From: Climacteris rufus
Lineage: Eukaryota; Chordata; Aves; Passeriformes; Climacteridae
Assembly (NCBI GenBank): GCA_013398175.1
Contig: VZRZ01002089.1
Location: 1,663,352 to 1,727,351, forward strand
Reading direction: 5' to 3'
DNA length: 64,000 bases
In this document: positions 24,610 to 35,499 of the stretch, in pieces
How the letters are laid out: each line of letters starts with the position of its first letter
Position numbering within the stretch: position 1 is the first letter of the stretch
The notes under the pieces: generated by a model
Databases searched by the model: none
Told to the model about the DNA's origin: nothing
What the model saw: only the letters and a program-made list of their open reading frames with translations
Position numbers and translations under genes: made by a program

Positions 24610-24848
24610 AATTTTGAGAGACAGAGACTCAGGATTTGGTGTAGAGGGACACAGGCACTGGATGAAAGAAGATGGAGCACAAGCACAGGCACACACACTT
24701 CAAGAAGTATTTGGACAATTCTCTCAGACAAATGGTATGATGCTTGGAGATGATGCTGTGCAGGACTTGATCCTCGTGGATGCCTTCCAACTCAGCATAT
24801 TCTGTTATTCTGTGATTCTATGGTTCTGGGATTCTGTGATTCTGTGAC
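24610..24848 (+). repeat. Second CR1 LINE 3' fragment with octamer tail
   Basis: It starts about 45 bases after the previous copy, in the same orientation. It has the CR1 3' UTR words TTTGGACAATTCTCTCAGAC and GATGCCTTCCAACTCAGC. It ends in five ATTCTGTG-like octamers (24797-24848), the variable CR1 3' tail. Confidence 0.8.
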
Positions 24849-26160
24849 ATAATAAATTAATTTTACCTAAATACATAGAAGGAATGTTCTTAGAAGGATT
24901 AAATGTTTAAAATATTTTTAAATATTGTAAATATTTTAAACAAATATTAAAGTTGACACATCAGAGTAATGCTGCTATTGAGTAATAAGCTGTCTAAAAA
25001 GAAAAGAAAAAAACTAACCTCATGTCCATGAATATCTGTAAAAACTTTAAAAAATGCGTAATAATAGTTTAAAGGCTGTCTTGAGGAATTATCTGAATCT
25101 CAAAAAATGGAGCCATACTTGATTCTAGTGAAGATACAGAAACGTGTTTCAGTATTTCTTGGTTGTCTGGAGCTGCTGAGGGAGAAATGATTCTTTTAAG
25201 TCCGTCCTCTGATAATGCACAACAGTGTTTGGGAATTTTGATATGCTATCTTTAGACGTTTTTACACTCTCTACTAGAAAAACTTATTTTCATATCTGGA
25301 AAGACTGGTAGAAATGAAGCAAGTACTTTTGTGGAGAACAAATAATGGAGAGGGATGAGAACAAGAAGCAACATAGGATGGGTCGTGATATAAAAAAAGG
25401 GCATCTCAGACAAACAGTATTGCTGGCCTAAAGAAAGAAATGCATACACTTGATAAGAAAAAAAATCTTTATCTAACCATTCATTTTTGGTCTTCATTTT
25501 TTTCTGGTAGAAAATTTTAATGGAAACATAGAAGTACAATTTTTAACTTTAAAAATAAAAAATCATATTCCTTAACAATAGCTACTACTGTTAATTACAA
25601 ATGAAACATTTTCCACCTGCTGAGATTTTTACTCTCTGGAAAGCATCTATGGTGACTCCATTACATCCTCTGAAAATTTCTAAGTTTAATTGGGAAATAC
25701 TTTTCACCAATGCTTTGCAGAAAATGTTAACAGATGTATTTCCCCCCAAGGATTAAATATCAATCTATTTTATGAATGTACAAAAGTATTCAGAACCAGT
25801 GATTTCCAGAAAAAAAAAAAACAGGTTATTTGAGGGAAACTTAAGAAAACAAACCAGCATAACATTTTCATTTCATAGAAGTCAATGAAAATTTAATTTC
25901 TTCAGTCATTCCCAAGATAATTTCTGTCTTGCTCATCCTCTTTCATGATGGCCACTGCATATCTAGATATTTCTCCACCACCTAAAATATCTTTGATTCT
26001 TATATTAAGGGTAAATTCAAACTGGATTTTATGATCAAAAATGTCATCATATCTTAGTTTTATTCTGTGTCTATGTTCAGTTTAATTTTGTTTCTCTTGT
26101 TAACCATACAGATTTTCCAGATATGCAAAAGGCATAAAGGCTTGTCACTAGAGTATATTT
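24849..26160. other. AT-rich unique sequence
   Basis: No gene or interspersed repeat recognised. Confidence 0.5.
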
Positions 26161-26709
26161 TGACTCCAAAGTACTGGACGTTGGCTGGCTGCTTTCTCAT
26201 TCCTCCACCTCAGCAGGACAGTGAGAGAAAGTAAGACAAAAAACTTGTGCGCTGAGATAAAGGCAGTTTAAGCAAAGAAAGCAAAGGTTGTTCACAGATG
26301 CAAAACAAAAAATGATTTTTTTCTCTACTTGCCATCAGCAGGTGACATCCAGCTGCTTCCTCAGTATATGTAGCAGTTGCTTTGGAGGGTGAATGCCTTA
26401 ACAACAAACATCACTCCCCTTTTTCCTCTTTCCCCTCAGTATTTATTGCTGAGCATAGTCATAAGATATGAGACATCCATTTGGACACTCTGTGTCATCT
26501 GTCCCAGCTGTGTCTCCTCCCAAACTCTTGCCTATCCCCAGCCTAGTGGCCTTTGTGTGGGAGTTTGGTGAAGATAGCCTTGATACTGTAGGAGTATTGC
26601 TCAACAACAGTCAAAATATTATCAACACTCTTCTAACTACAAGTAAAAGGAAGGAACTCTATGGGCTGTTGCGGGGAAAGCTGACTCCATCCCAGCCAAA
26701 TCCAAAACA
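26161..26709 (-). mobile_element. ERVL-type LTR, reverse strand (same family as 33441 and 46086)
   Basis: On the minus strand it starts TGTTTTGGATTTGGCTGGGA (right end, 26709) and carries the family block CCAAATGGATG...CATATC. The TATA region is decayed to CAATAAATAC, and the polyadenylation signal is also lost. It ends near 26161 in a diverged terminus. Orientation and neighbouring minus-strand sequence suggest it is a 3' LTR with some internal sequence to its right. Confidence 0.7.
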
Positions 26710-27790
26710 ATCTCTAGCCCTTACTCCGTACCATTTGCATAATTCTCAGGTCCCACATAATTTGATACATTTACATATCGTCTGACCATCCAATTGTATG
26801 TTTCTCATTCCTGAAATCCCCTTTTACCAACACTTATACTACATCCTTAAACAATCTTCATGATTTATAGAGTCTCTTTAACTGTGCCTTAACAGAGAGA
26901 GTTAATTTTCCCACTTTATAGGTCTTTGTCACTCCACAAAATGTACAGAAGAACAGACCATGATTTGGGACTCATGTATCACAGTGGTTGCTCAGGACAA
27001 CAGAAGCAATATGTTTGATTGCTGAATGCCAACACTAGCTTGATTTGGGTCGTCATTGCACTGACCCAGTTCTTTGTGAAGCCCACTCTTTGTCATTCGT
27101 GTAGTTTCTGCTACATTACTTCCTAGAACATACAACTCACATCATTGGTTATTTCCTCCCAAGCAAAATCTCCAGAAACCAGACACTGGATCCCTACATC
27201 TTTCTGCATTACCCACCAAATATACCCAGGTCCGTGAGAGAGGACAATCCCACAACTGCTTGACTTTTCCCCAGTGAGGAACAATCCACGCTGCCTTTCC
27301 CAGTCACTCACTACAGGTGCTTTATCTCCTCCCACAGTATGTAGGGTCTCTGTTTAGGCAGGACTAGGACAGTTAGGAGTTCCTCTGGTGTTAATCAACA
27401 AAGTACCATCAGGAAAGACTACTTCAAGGACCCAAAGCGTCAAAATGGACTTTTGGTGTAGCCACCAGATTAAAACAGTTGCCTAATTTGCTTTTATCTC
27501 TATTTGAAACATTCACCCTTAAGATGGTAGATGTTTCAAATAATGACTTTTTCATGTGCCATAAATATATAGTCTATTACTTCAGCATCTGGCAGATGAT
27601 GAACATGTATCTTGGACACTTGGCTCTGAGAACACATGGAATTCACAGTCCCAGATCTGACACTTTCTTCCTCTGTACCACAAATGGAGAGCATCAGGCA
27701 TTTAATGGTAGAATACACACAATCAGAGCTTGAAGTGAGGGGACACTCAGTCCCATAAGTTGTATGAAAGCAAACTCTGAAAATTGTCAT
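26710..27790 (-). pseudogene. Possible decayed 3' internal region of the same ERVL-type provirus
   Basis: Immediately upstream of the minus-strand LTR, in its orientation, are protein-like but broken frames. At 27123-27335 a frame contains GIVLSHGPGYIWWVMQ and FAWEEITN. Further upstream the same frame reads VVFPDGTLLINTRGTP before a stop. Another frame at 27536-27790 includes SQVSKIHVHHLPDAEVIDY. The composition and position fit the end of a retroviral polyprotein, but I cannot assign a domain with certainty. It is interrupted by stops and not functional. No 5' LTR is visible to the right. Confidence 0.4.
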
Positions 27791-29067
27791 GAGGGGATGT
27801 GAACAAGTATATCAATAGTCATCATTCTGATTAGAATTTATAATACAGTCCATGAACATTCAAATTTAAAATTAAACTAAGGAAGTTGTTAAAATCATAT
27901 TATATGCTAACAATAGACTTATGAAAGTGAACAATCCTGAGACATTTAGATCAGTGCAATTTCAACAATTTGAAATACAGCTACAACAGGAATAAATCAT
28001 GATCCTTTGTGTATAGGATGTATAAAACCATTCTTAACAGCTGCTTATTTAAATTTTGTGAAGTCAAGATGAGCTATATCAGGCATATTTAGAATCACAC
28101 AAATATAGGAATCTAAGAGTCTAACCACAGTTTTAGCTCTCCTACACTTTCAGGTTTAACACTGTAAGTATTCAGATGTTTAAATATTTTGCTGCTTTCA
28201 TTCAAAATGAAACATCAATTATTCCAGCTAGAAGCATGTTTCATTTTCCCAGAGCGTACAAATTACTAATGACATTTTCCTATCAGAAATTCCTTTTACT
28301 GGGGTATCAAAATTTCATCCTTAAGGCATTCTATACTAGTGAATCTGGGAGGTCACATAGAACTCAGACAGAGTCTCATGAATCAGTCCTTCCCAACAAT
28401 ACCTCAAACCTTGTTTCTATAAAAGATGAATGGAGGTTTACTTATATCATTCATCTGAAGTATGTCATGTAATTCCATAGAGCAATTTGGTATTACGTAG
28501 TACTATGGTGGTGTACTATGGTTCCATCTCTACTGGAAATCAGTGATTGCTACAGTCTTTAGCGAAGAGCAGAAGGCACAGTAATAAGCAACAAATACCT
28601 GCAAAATATTTTGAACCTAATTTCACTTTTTTTTCTACTTTGGCATTTAAATTATTACCTAAACAAATACAAGAGTCTACAAGATACACCCTTACCTTTC
28701 ATCTAGTTTGCTAGACTCCTCACAGTCAGGAGAAAAAGGCTGGTACTTTTACCATGTTATTCTTTGCATCAAAACCAAAAGTTTAAAATCAGATGTCTTA
28801 TGCATTTGAAAGTTCTGCTTTGTCTTCTGTGCAATGAGAACACAAACATTTAACTCAGAAGACAAAAGTTAAGCAAAACTAGTCCTATCCTCAGAAACTG
28901 AATCCATTATTTGCAAACAATCTTCTAACCATATATTCCATTAATGAGAAGGAATTTGCTGTATACTTCCTTTTTGACTAGGGTATTTTAAGCAATGGGT
29001 TGAGTGTTATTTTTGACTGGGTGATCATGATCCCATAAACAATTGTGCTGTCTCTAGATGTAAGAAT
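27791..29067. other. AT-rich unique sequence
   Basis: No repeat or gene recognised. A 98-codon frame at 28176-28472 has no recognisable protein features. Confidence 0.5.
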
Positions 29068-29295
29068 TTCAAAGAATCGTAGAATATGATGAGTCGAAAT
29101 GGACCTATCAGTATGACTGAACTCCGACAAGCACAGGACACCTCAAGAATCCCACCATGTGCCTGAGTGCATTGTCCAAATGCTTCTTGAACTCTGTCAG
29201 GATTGGTGCTGTGACCACTGTCCTGGGGAGCCTGTTCCATGGCCCAACCACCCTCTGGGTGAAAAACCTTTTCCTGATACCTAACCTACCTACAT
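29068..29295 (-). repeat. CR1 LINE 3' fragment, reverse strand
   Basis: It starts at the CR1 3' end (AAGAATCGTAGAATATGATG, then GAAATGGACCTATCA). It continues through ATTGTCCAAATGCTTCTTGA, GGGGAGCCTGTTCCATGGCC and CCTCTGGGTGAAAAACC. This is the reverse complement of the CR1 3' coding end. It is 5'-truncated. Confidence 0.85.
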
Positions 29296-29921
29296 ACATT
29301 GTTTACTATCTTTCATAGTAGCTCTTATTGTCTTCTGTAGATATTAAAGTACTTTACAAGGGTGACAAAATCTTCATCATGTTAGATTAAATAAAATGAT
29401 ATAGGTGAAATTATTGTTTAAAAGGAACGAACATAGGTACAAGAAGTTGGAAATCTGTGATGTGGAAATTTTCTTGTGAGTTTGCATTGAACTGATACAA
29501 ACTCTATCTATGATTCAAGTAGAGAAATAAATAAAGCTACTGGATCTTGAGATAAAAGTCTCTGCTCTGATTGTGTGTCAGATGGGTTTTTTATTAATTC
29601 CATACACTAATTTTTATGACACAACGTTCTTTGAGTGGAAATAAGATTGTATGTTTACGTCCTAAATATGCGATAATATATGGGAGGGTGGGGGCGCAAA
29701 CAAGCAAGCAGCACTTGAGGTGTGGAGGGCTAACATGAATATCAGGTTGTGATGTGGGGAAAGATCTTTAAGTATGCTTGGTATGAGAAACCAAAACATT
29801 GAGATATAAATGTGCTTATCCATCATGGTACATGCAGAGGTGAAAGTGAAACTTGGGTAGTCAATGGCTAGTGTTTTTGGAAGAGTCAAAAGGATGAAGA
29901 ATTTATTTATGAAAGTTTTGA

Positions 29922-30050
29922 ATCACAGAATCACAGAAAGGAGGAATTTGGAAGGACCTCTGGAAATTATCTAGTTCAACCTTCTGTACATTGTAAGGTT
30001 AACTAGAGCAGCTTGCACAAGACTTTGAAATGACTGAGGTAGATCATTGT
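29922..30050 (-). repeat. CR1 LINE 3' terminal fragment, reverse strand
   Basis: GAATCACAGAATCACAGAAAG followed by GGAAGGACCTCTGGAAATTA and TAGTTCAACCTTCTG is the reverse complement of the CR1 3' end. Only about 130 bases are preserved. Confidence 0.8.
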
Positions 30051-30464
30051 ATTATGCTTACGATTGTCTACATTAAATTTCCTTTGTTACTGTTTTGGTC
30101 AATCTCTGTCAGAATATGCTTTGTAGTCATGAATAACTGACTTAATTTTCTGTTGCTTAGCGATACTACCATATTATTATTTTTATTATGGTTTATTTCA
30201 TCATTATATGTGGAATAACATTTACTTTCTGGAAATGTGAATAAGAAAAAAGGCAATTTTTTTGACTCAGTAATTATTTCAAAATGAATACTATGGGTGA
30301 CTTCGTGGGAAATATGCTGCAATCTTGCTTTTTTTTCTCATAAATGACTAACAAATCAGTGGGACATTATCTTTTAATTTCTTTTTTTTTATGTGTGTGC
30401 ATGTCTTGTGATTAGTTTGTAATTCGGAAATTTGTCAGTTTTGTCTGATGGAATCGGAAATTAT
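30051..30464. other. AT-rich unique sequence
   Basis: Nothing recognised. Confidence 0.5.
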
Positions 30465-30805
30465 ACAGGGATCAGGCAGATGCTAGAATGGGCCTGTTCC
30501 ACACAGACAGGCAAGCCAGGAGCCAAGTGTGATCCCCCAGCACAGTCTAGGGAAAGACACTGAAGGTCAATCCCACTGTCTCTATGCCATGGATGTGGTC
30601 TACCACCGTCCCAGAAAGGCGAGGTAATGAGTCAGGAGGGGCAACCATACAAAAAGGCCATTCAGTACATGAGAGCAGCCAGAGCAAGGATGAGCACAGT
30701 CACACCTATGATGTAGCTCTGGGATGTGCATCCCTGATGAGGCTGCTCAGGGCAGCAAAAGGCCTAGTACTGTCCTCTGACCCTACATTTGCAAATGCTG
30801 TAAAT
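30465..30805. other. GC-richer unidentified segment
   Basis: About 340 bases with balanced composition in AT-rich surroundings and sharp edges. Many TG/CA dinucleotides look like decayed CpGs. A 76-codon frame (30584-30814) is open but has no recognised domain. It is probably a fragment of an ERV or other repeat, but I cannot name the family. Confidence 0.4.
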
Positions 30806-33440
30806 AAAAAATAATTTAGCAATATCTGTAAAAGTAAATTCAGTGCCAGTACAACAAACAACCAACCAAGCAAAATCCCTAAAAACCAAACCAACAACTT
30901 CCATTATGTTTGCTTAGGCAGACAAATTTCTGAGTTTGAGTAATTGTCAGTACCTGTTGCCTAAATATTTGCAAAAATGAAGCAGTTAAATGCAAATCCT
31001 CCTCCTCCTTGCAATATTATTTAAGCGACAGCCCTTTTAAATTTTTTTTTCCACAGCTGTAATTGCACCTATATGCATTTAATGTAAATTTGCCCTCATA
31101 TTACTAAGGAAAAAAACAGGATTTATGCATCATTTATAAATAACCTCATGATGCATTCAAATAGTATACTGGTAAGCAGCAAGAAAAAATCTTGAAAAGG
31201 CAGCTAAGTGGCTAGACAGATGGATTATGAGTTCAAAAAGTATTTGGCATGCTAAAAGGAAGGTTGACCTTGACAAAAATGAAGAAAAAGTATGAACAAC
31301 ACTGCTCATGTATCATATACATGTACAATGCCAAACATAATTCTAGAAAGGTATCACCTGCTGATTAATGAAGGATATTACATGCACAACTAGGATTGCA
31401 TAGGTTAGAACCAAGAATCCCAAACTGCAGTGCATGCACTAGTGGGAAAAGCCAGACTTCAAAGTCCTGTACAACCGAGAGCTCCCCTTACTCCTGAATC
31501 CCTGATATCACTGTTTGCAACTGCTCTGCAGTGACAGATGCTGCTGATGGCTGTACTTGACAAGAAAAATTTTGCAAATGACAAGCTCAATATATTATTT
31601 TTATCTGACTTTAACAAAACATTCTAGAGACAAATGGTAGAACTTTGTCTTAATTCACATAAATAAAACACCAGCCTTTCTTTTGGCAGTACTGCAGTAA
31701 CTTCATTTCTGAAGGACATCTGTACATAAATATTAGATACTTATGCTCACATTATTCTTGCATTTTTCTTCTATGCATAAAGATATCTGTCAGCACAAAG
31801 GAGAATCTTATATTAAAAATCTGAAAAATATTTAGTAGTGCATTGCATAGACTATATTTAATTTTCTGCTGTATGTGGGCTTTCATGCCCATAATATTGT
31901 CATTATTTCTTAACCTGTCCTAAAAGATCAGATCTGAAAGGCTTGTGTGGCTGAAAAGAGGGGTTTTTTTTTGTTATTTTTGAACAACCATTGGTCTAGT
32001 AAAATGTGAACTCTTCAACCTCTTCATTGCTATACCCTTAAACCATCACAGTTATAACCACAGAAGTACATGAAAAAAACATTAAAATTAGGGTATTGCA
32101 TTTCATCTGGAAAATCACAAGCTTCTCATCTTTGAAACTCAAGCATGGAGCTGTAGACTAAATTTAACCTTTCTGTTTCATAATAGCTTCCTTCATGCAG
32201 TATCATATGCATTAAATTTCCTTTTTCACCAGTGGAAAGGCTTATTAATTTTTAAATAAGCTTTCTCCCTCCGAAAATTCTCATGTCTCCTTCCAGTTCC
32301 ACAGATTTATCAGCACTGCTGATTGTGACAGTGCTGGTAATGCCATTCCCATCACAAATGCTGGCTCTAACAGATGACAAAAGCAGCAACTTTTTTGCTC
32401 TGTCACTGCAGCAGCAGAAGCAGCAGCAGAAGCTTTTTTTCCTCCATCTGTAAGAAAGGTTTATTATATATTTAAAGCATATATTCACTGCCCTATGAAG
32501 AGCTTTCATAAATTTGCTCTGACAGTTCTATTCCAGCTCTTATCATCTACACCAAAGAGACTTTATTTAGATGTGCTGAACATCTTTATAATTTCAATAT
32601 CTGATATACTGATGATATCTGTAAGATCTCTATCACACAGAAGTTTCCAGGAATTGCTAAATCATATCCTATATAAAGAAAATACATAAATAATGCCACA
32701 TCATTTTGTTAAAGGTGTAAACAAGCTTAAAATAAAAATCTCTTAATATAGACAGAATTTTTAGTAGTTGTACGTAACTATTCCAGGAAAAGGCTGAGAA
32801 TATTTCAATTAATCTGGTAGGCACTGTATTTTGTTAAACAAGTAATATGTGACTTCACATTTAAAGTATCCGGACAATTTTTTCTCCTGATCAGAAGACA
32901 GCATAAAATGAGAGTTCTAGAAATAGCAACTTCTACAAATAGCGGTGTCTGCAAATAGCCACAATTAGTGGCTTTTCCATTCATTTCCAAAATTTTATTT
33001 CTAAACATATTTAGGCAAGTGTGCAGAAACTACTGAAATTAAACTAAATTTCCATTTGAAGACTCAGGATCTCTTGGTCTGGTTAGATGTTTAGCTTTCA
33101 ATTTGGATAACAGCCTGTGTTTTAGAAATCAAAGAGGAAATAATATGGAGTCATTCTGTTTCAAAGGCAGCATGAAGATAAGTAAAAGGACATCAAAAGG
33201 CAATTAACTAGCAAGCTTTGTCCCAGGTCTCTGGTTCAACGACATATTTATCACTTCTGCAGTTAAAGCTCAGAGGCAGGAGTCTCCAACAAGTAACAGC
33301 CTGGTTAAAAGGACTCTCACTGACCTCTTGCTTGGCAAAGGCAGTGAGAGAACAATGGTATGGAGTCATCAAGACCATGGTGTTGGTAAAGGACTGTAGG
33401 TGTCATGTAAAACTGTACTGTCCTCCATGGGGTAGGGCAC
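30806..33440. other. AT-rich unique sequence with conserved-element-like patches
   Basis: No gene or clear repeat is recognised. Two patches resemble vertebrate non-coding regulatory DNA: 30960-31150 (an octamer ATGCAAAT at about 30991, plus CACAGCTGTAATTG) and 32240-32470. A short (GCA/GAA)n stretch lies at 32409-32432. The final 250 bases before 33441 may be leftover internal sequence of the ERVL element. Confidence 0.4.
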
Positions 33441-34016
33441 TGGTTTTGGCTGGGGTAATTTTCAGTATTGTTACTAGCATAAGACTGTGTTTTGGATTTG
33501 TGCTGAACACAGAATTGATAGAGGTGTTTCTGTTTTTTCTGAGCAGGGCTTATACAGAGCTGAGGCCTTTTCTATTTTTCATACTACCATGCTGCCAAGG
33601 AAATTGGGGCTGCATGAGAGATTCAGAGGAGATACAGATGGGACAGGTGACCCAATCTGACCAAAAGGATATTCCAGACCATGTGGCATCATGCTCAGTA
33701 GACAAAGTGAGAGAAGAAGAAGGAAGGGGGGAGCATTTGGAGTGATGTTGTTTGTCTTCCTAAGTCACTGTTACTTGTGATGGGGCCCTGTTCTCCTGGA
33801 GATGGCTGAACAGCTGGCTGCCCATGGGTAGTAATGAACTGATTCCTTGTTTTGCTTTGTTTGTGTGCACTGCTTTTCTTTTCCCTAATAAACGGTCTAT
33901 CTCAAACTGTGAGTTTTCCAGCTTTTGCTCTTTCAATTCCCTCCCCATCCTACTGGTGGGGAAATGAGCGAGCAGTTGCATGGGGCTTGGCTCTTGGCTG
34001 TGGTTAAACAAAGACA
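33441..34016 (+). mobile_element. ERVL-type LTR, forward strand (same family as 26161 and 46086)
   Basis: It starts TGGTTTTGGCTGGGGTAATT and shows the family blocks in order: GTTTTGGATTTGTGCTGAAC, CCAAAAGGATATTCCAGACC and AGAAGAAGGAAGGGGGGAGC. A polyadenylation signal at 33887-33892 (CCTAATAAACGG) follows. It ends GGTTAAACAAAGACA at 34016. The TATA position is mutated (CAGTAGACAAAG), so the promoter is probably dead although the polyadenylation signal is intact. No clear target duplication was found. The 175-codon frame over its 5' half (33218-33745) is incidental. Confidence 0.85.
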
Positions 34017-35499
34017 GGGAGATGGAAAAAACATTAAAGAACTACACAGAACACCAGGGCTATTTTAGTGATTGGTGTGGCTGGACCCTTTTTTTTTTCA
34101 TTTTTTCTTTACTCTGGATCACTAGTAAAAACCACGCTACGATTTTGGTGAAATGTTGACTCCAGCTGAATTTTTTCCTAAGGACCTTAGGAAAGAACTG
34201 AAACTGATATGAAAATATGTTTTTCCTAGGAAGACATTTGGCACTTTTCTGAGGAACTACAGGATATTATGGAGCAGTACTTACTATACAGCTTGCTTTC
34301 ATACCTCAAATAAAAAGCACATACCTTTCTATTGCAGGAGAAAAGACTTGCTCAGAAAGTCTAGGTGTATATTCTCGTATAACTTTGATGTGAAGCAATG
34401 GGAGGTAAAGAGAAGAACATCCAAGTTCATCTTTTCCATGCATGTTTATTAACTCTAAGGCTGTTGCTTGAAGAAGGGAGATGGGAGAGACCAATTTCTG
34501 TCTCTTTCTTTGTTTAAGGTGAGTTACTGCACAGTGATCAGCTCAAATCCTCAGGGCAAGGACAGCAATCTTAGGAAGCATCTTAATACAAGCTTATTGG
34601 CTCAGGAACTTGCTTGGTTGAGAAATTCCTTATTTCCAGATTCTGAACTTGTAGCCTTCTGGTTTTTGACTAAGATGTTTTCTGTGAGCTGGTAGCACTG
34701 AGCTCAGGCTTTTCCCTGGGTAGGCAGAAATTCACATCTTGAAAAGGAATTCATATCTTGAAAATAACACTGAGCCCAGATAAACAATCCCTGCAGAAAT
34801 GGTTCTGATATCTACTGCAAGAAAATGCAAAATACCATCAGCATTATGTTTTAAAAGCAAATCCTGAAATAGCCACCTAAACTTCAACCCAAATTCTAGA
34901 CTGAAGTGGAAGTTTTACAACAGCTTGTTTTCAGTGATACTTTACCAGCTGCTTGTTCAGAATGCTGACTGTTGTTGACTCTGAGACACATAAATCTTCC
35001 CTAGTTCTGTCCAGGGAACCCAGGCCTCTGATTCACTGCCAGATACAGTGGCAGCCATGCATAAAATTCTTTCTCCTTTGGGAGTCATGCATTTAAAAGT
35101 AGCATGGCTGTGCCTGCTAGTGGATATACCTTTTGGCTGGATAGAACTGTGGGTGGCAGGAAATGAATTGTAGGGAAGTTCATTCTGACAGTTCATTCAA
35201 GATAGATTTTTTTCACAGTTTTTTTTTTCAGGCCACAGACCTTGAAGAAAAGCCAAAAGAGAACCACTATGACACAACTTGTATTCTTTTTTTAGGTTTG
35301 TGCTTTGTTTTGGGGGGTTAACCATTCTGTCTAATCCTGTATTATTGGTCAGTTGGCTTGATGTTGGCATCTGTCACAGGCTGTAAGTGGTTGTCAGGTT
35401 TGGGAGTTTCCTTTGTGTCATTAGTGTTTTTATGGAAAGGGTGGGTAGAATGTTCTTAGTTTTTGTTTATTCTAGCTCTTTAGAGATTCATCCTTTTCC
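34017..35499. other. AT-rich unique sequence
   Basis: No gene or interspersed repeat recognised. Confidence 0.5.

Noticed and set aside
32409..32432. GCA repeat as a coding polyglutamine or polyalanine tract
   Set aside because: The run is short and impure, and no plausible coding exon surrounds it on the + strand.
33218..33745. 175-codon open frame, the longest in the window
   Set aside because: It covers the 5' half of an ERVL-type LTR and its flank, has no recognisable domain, and related LTR copies are not open in this frame.
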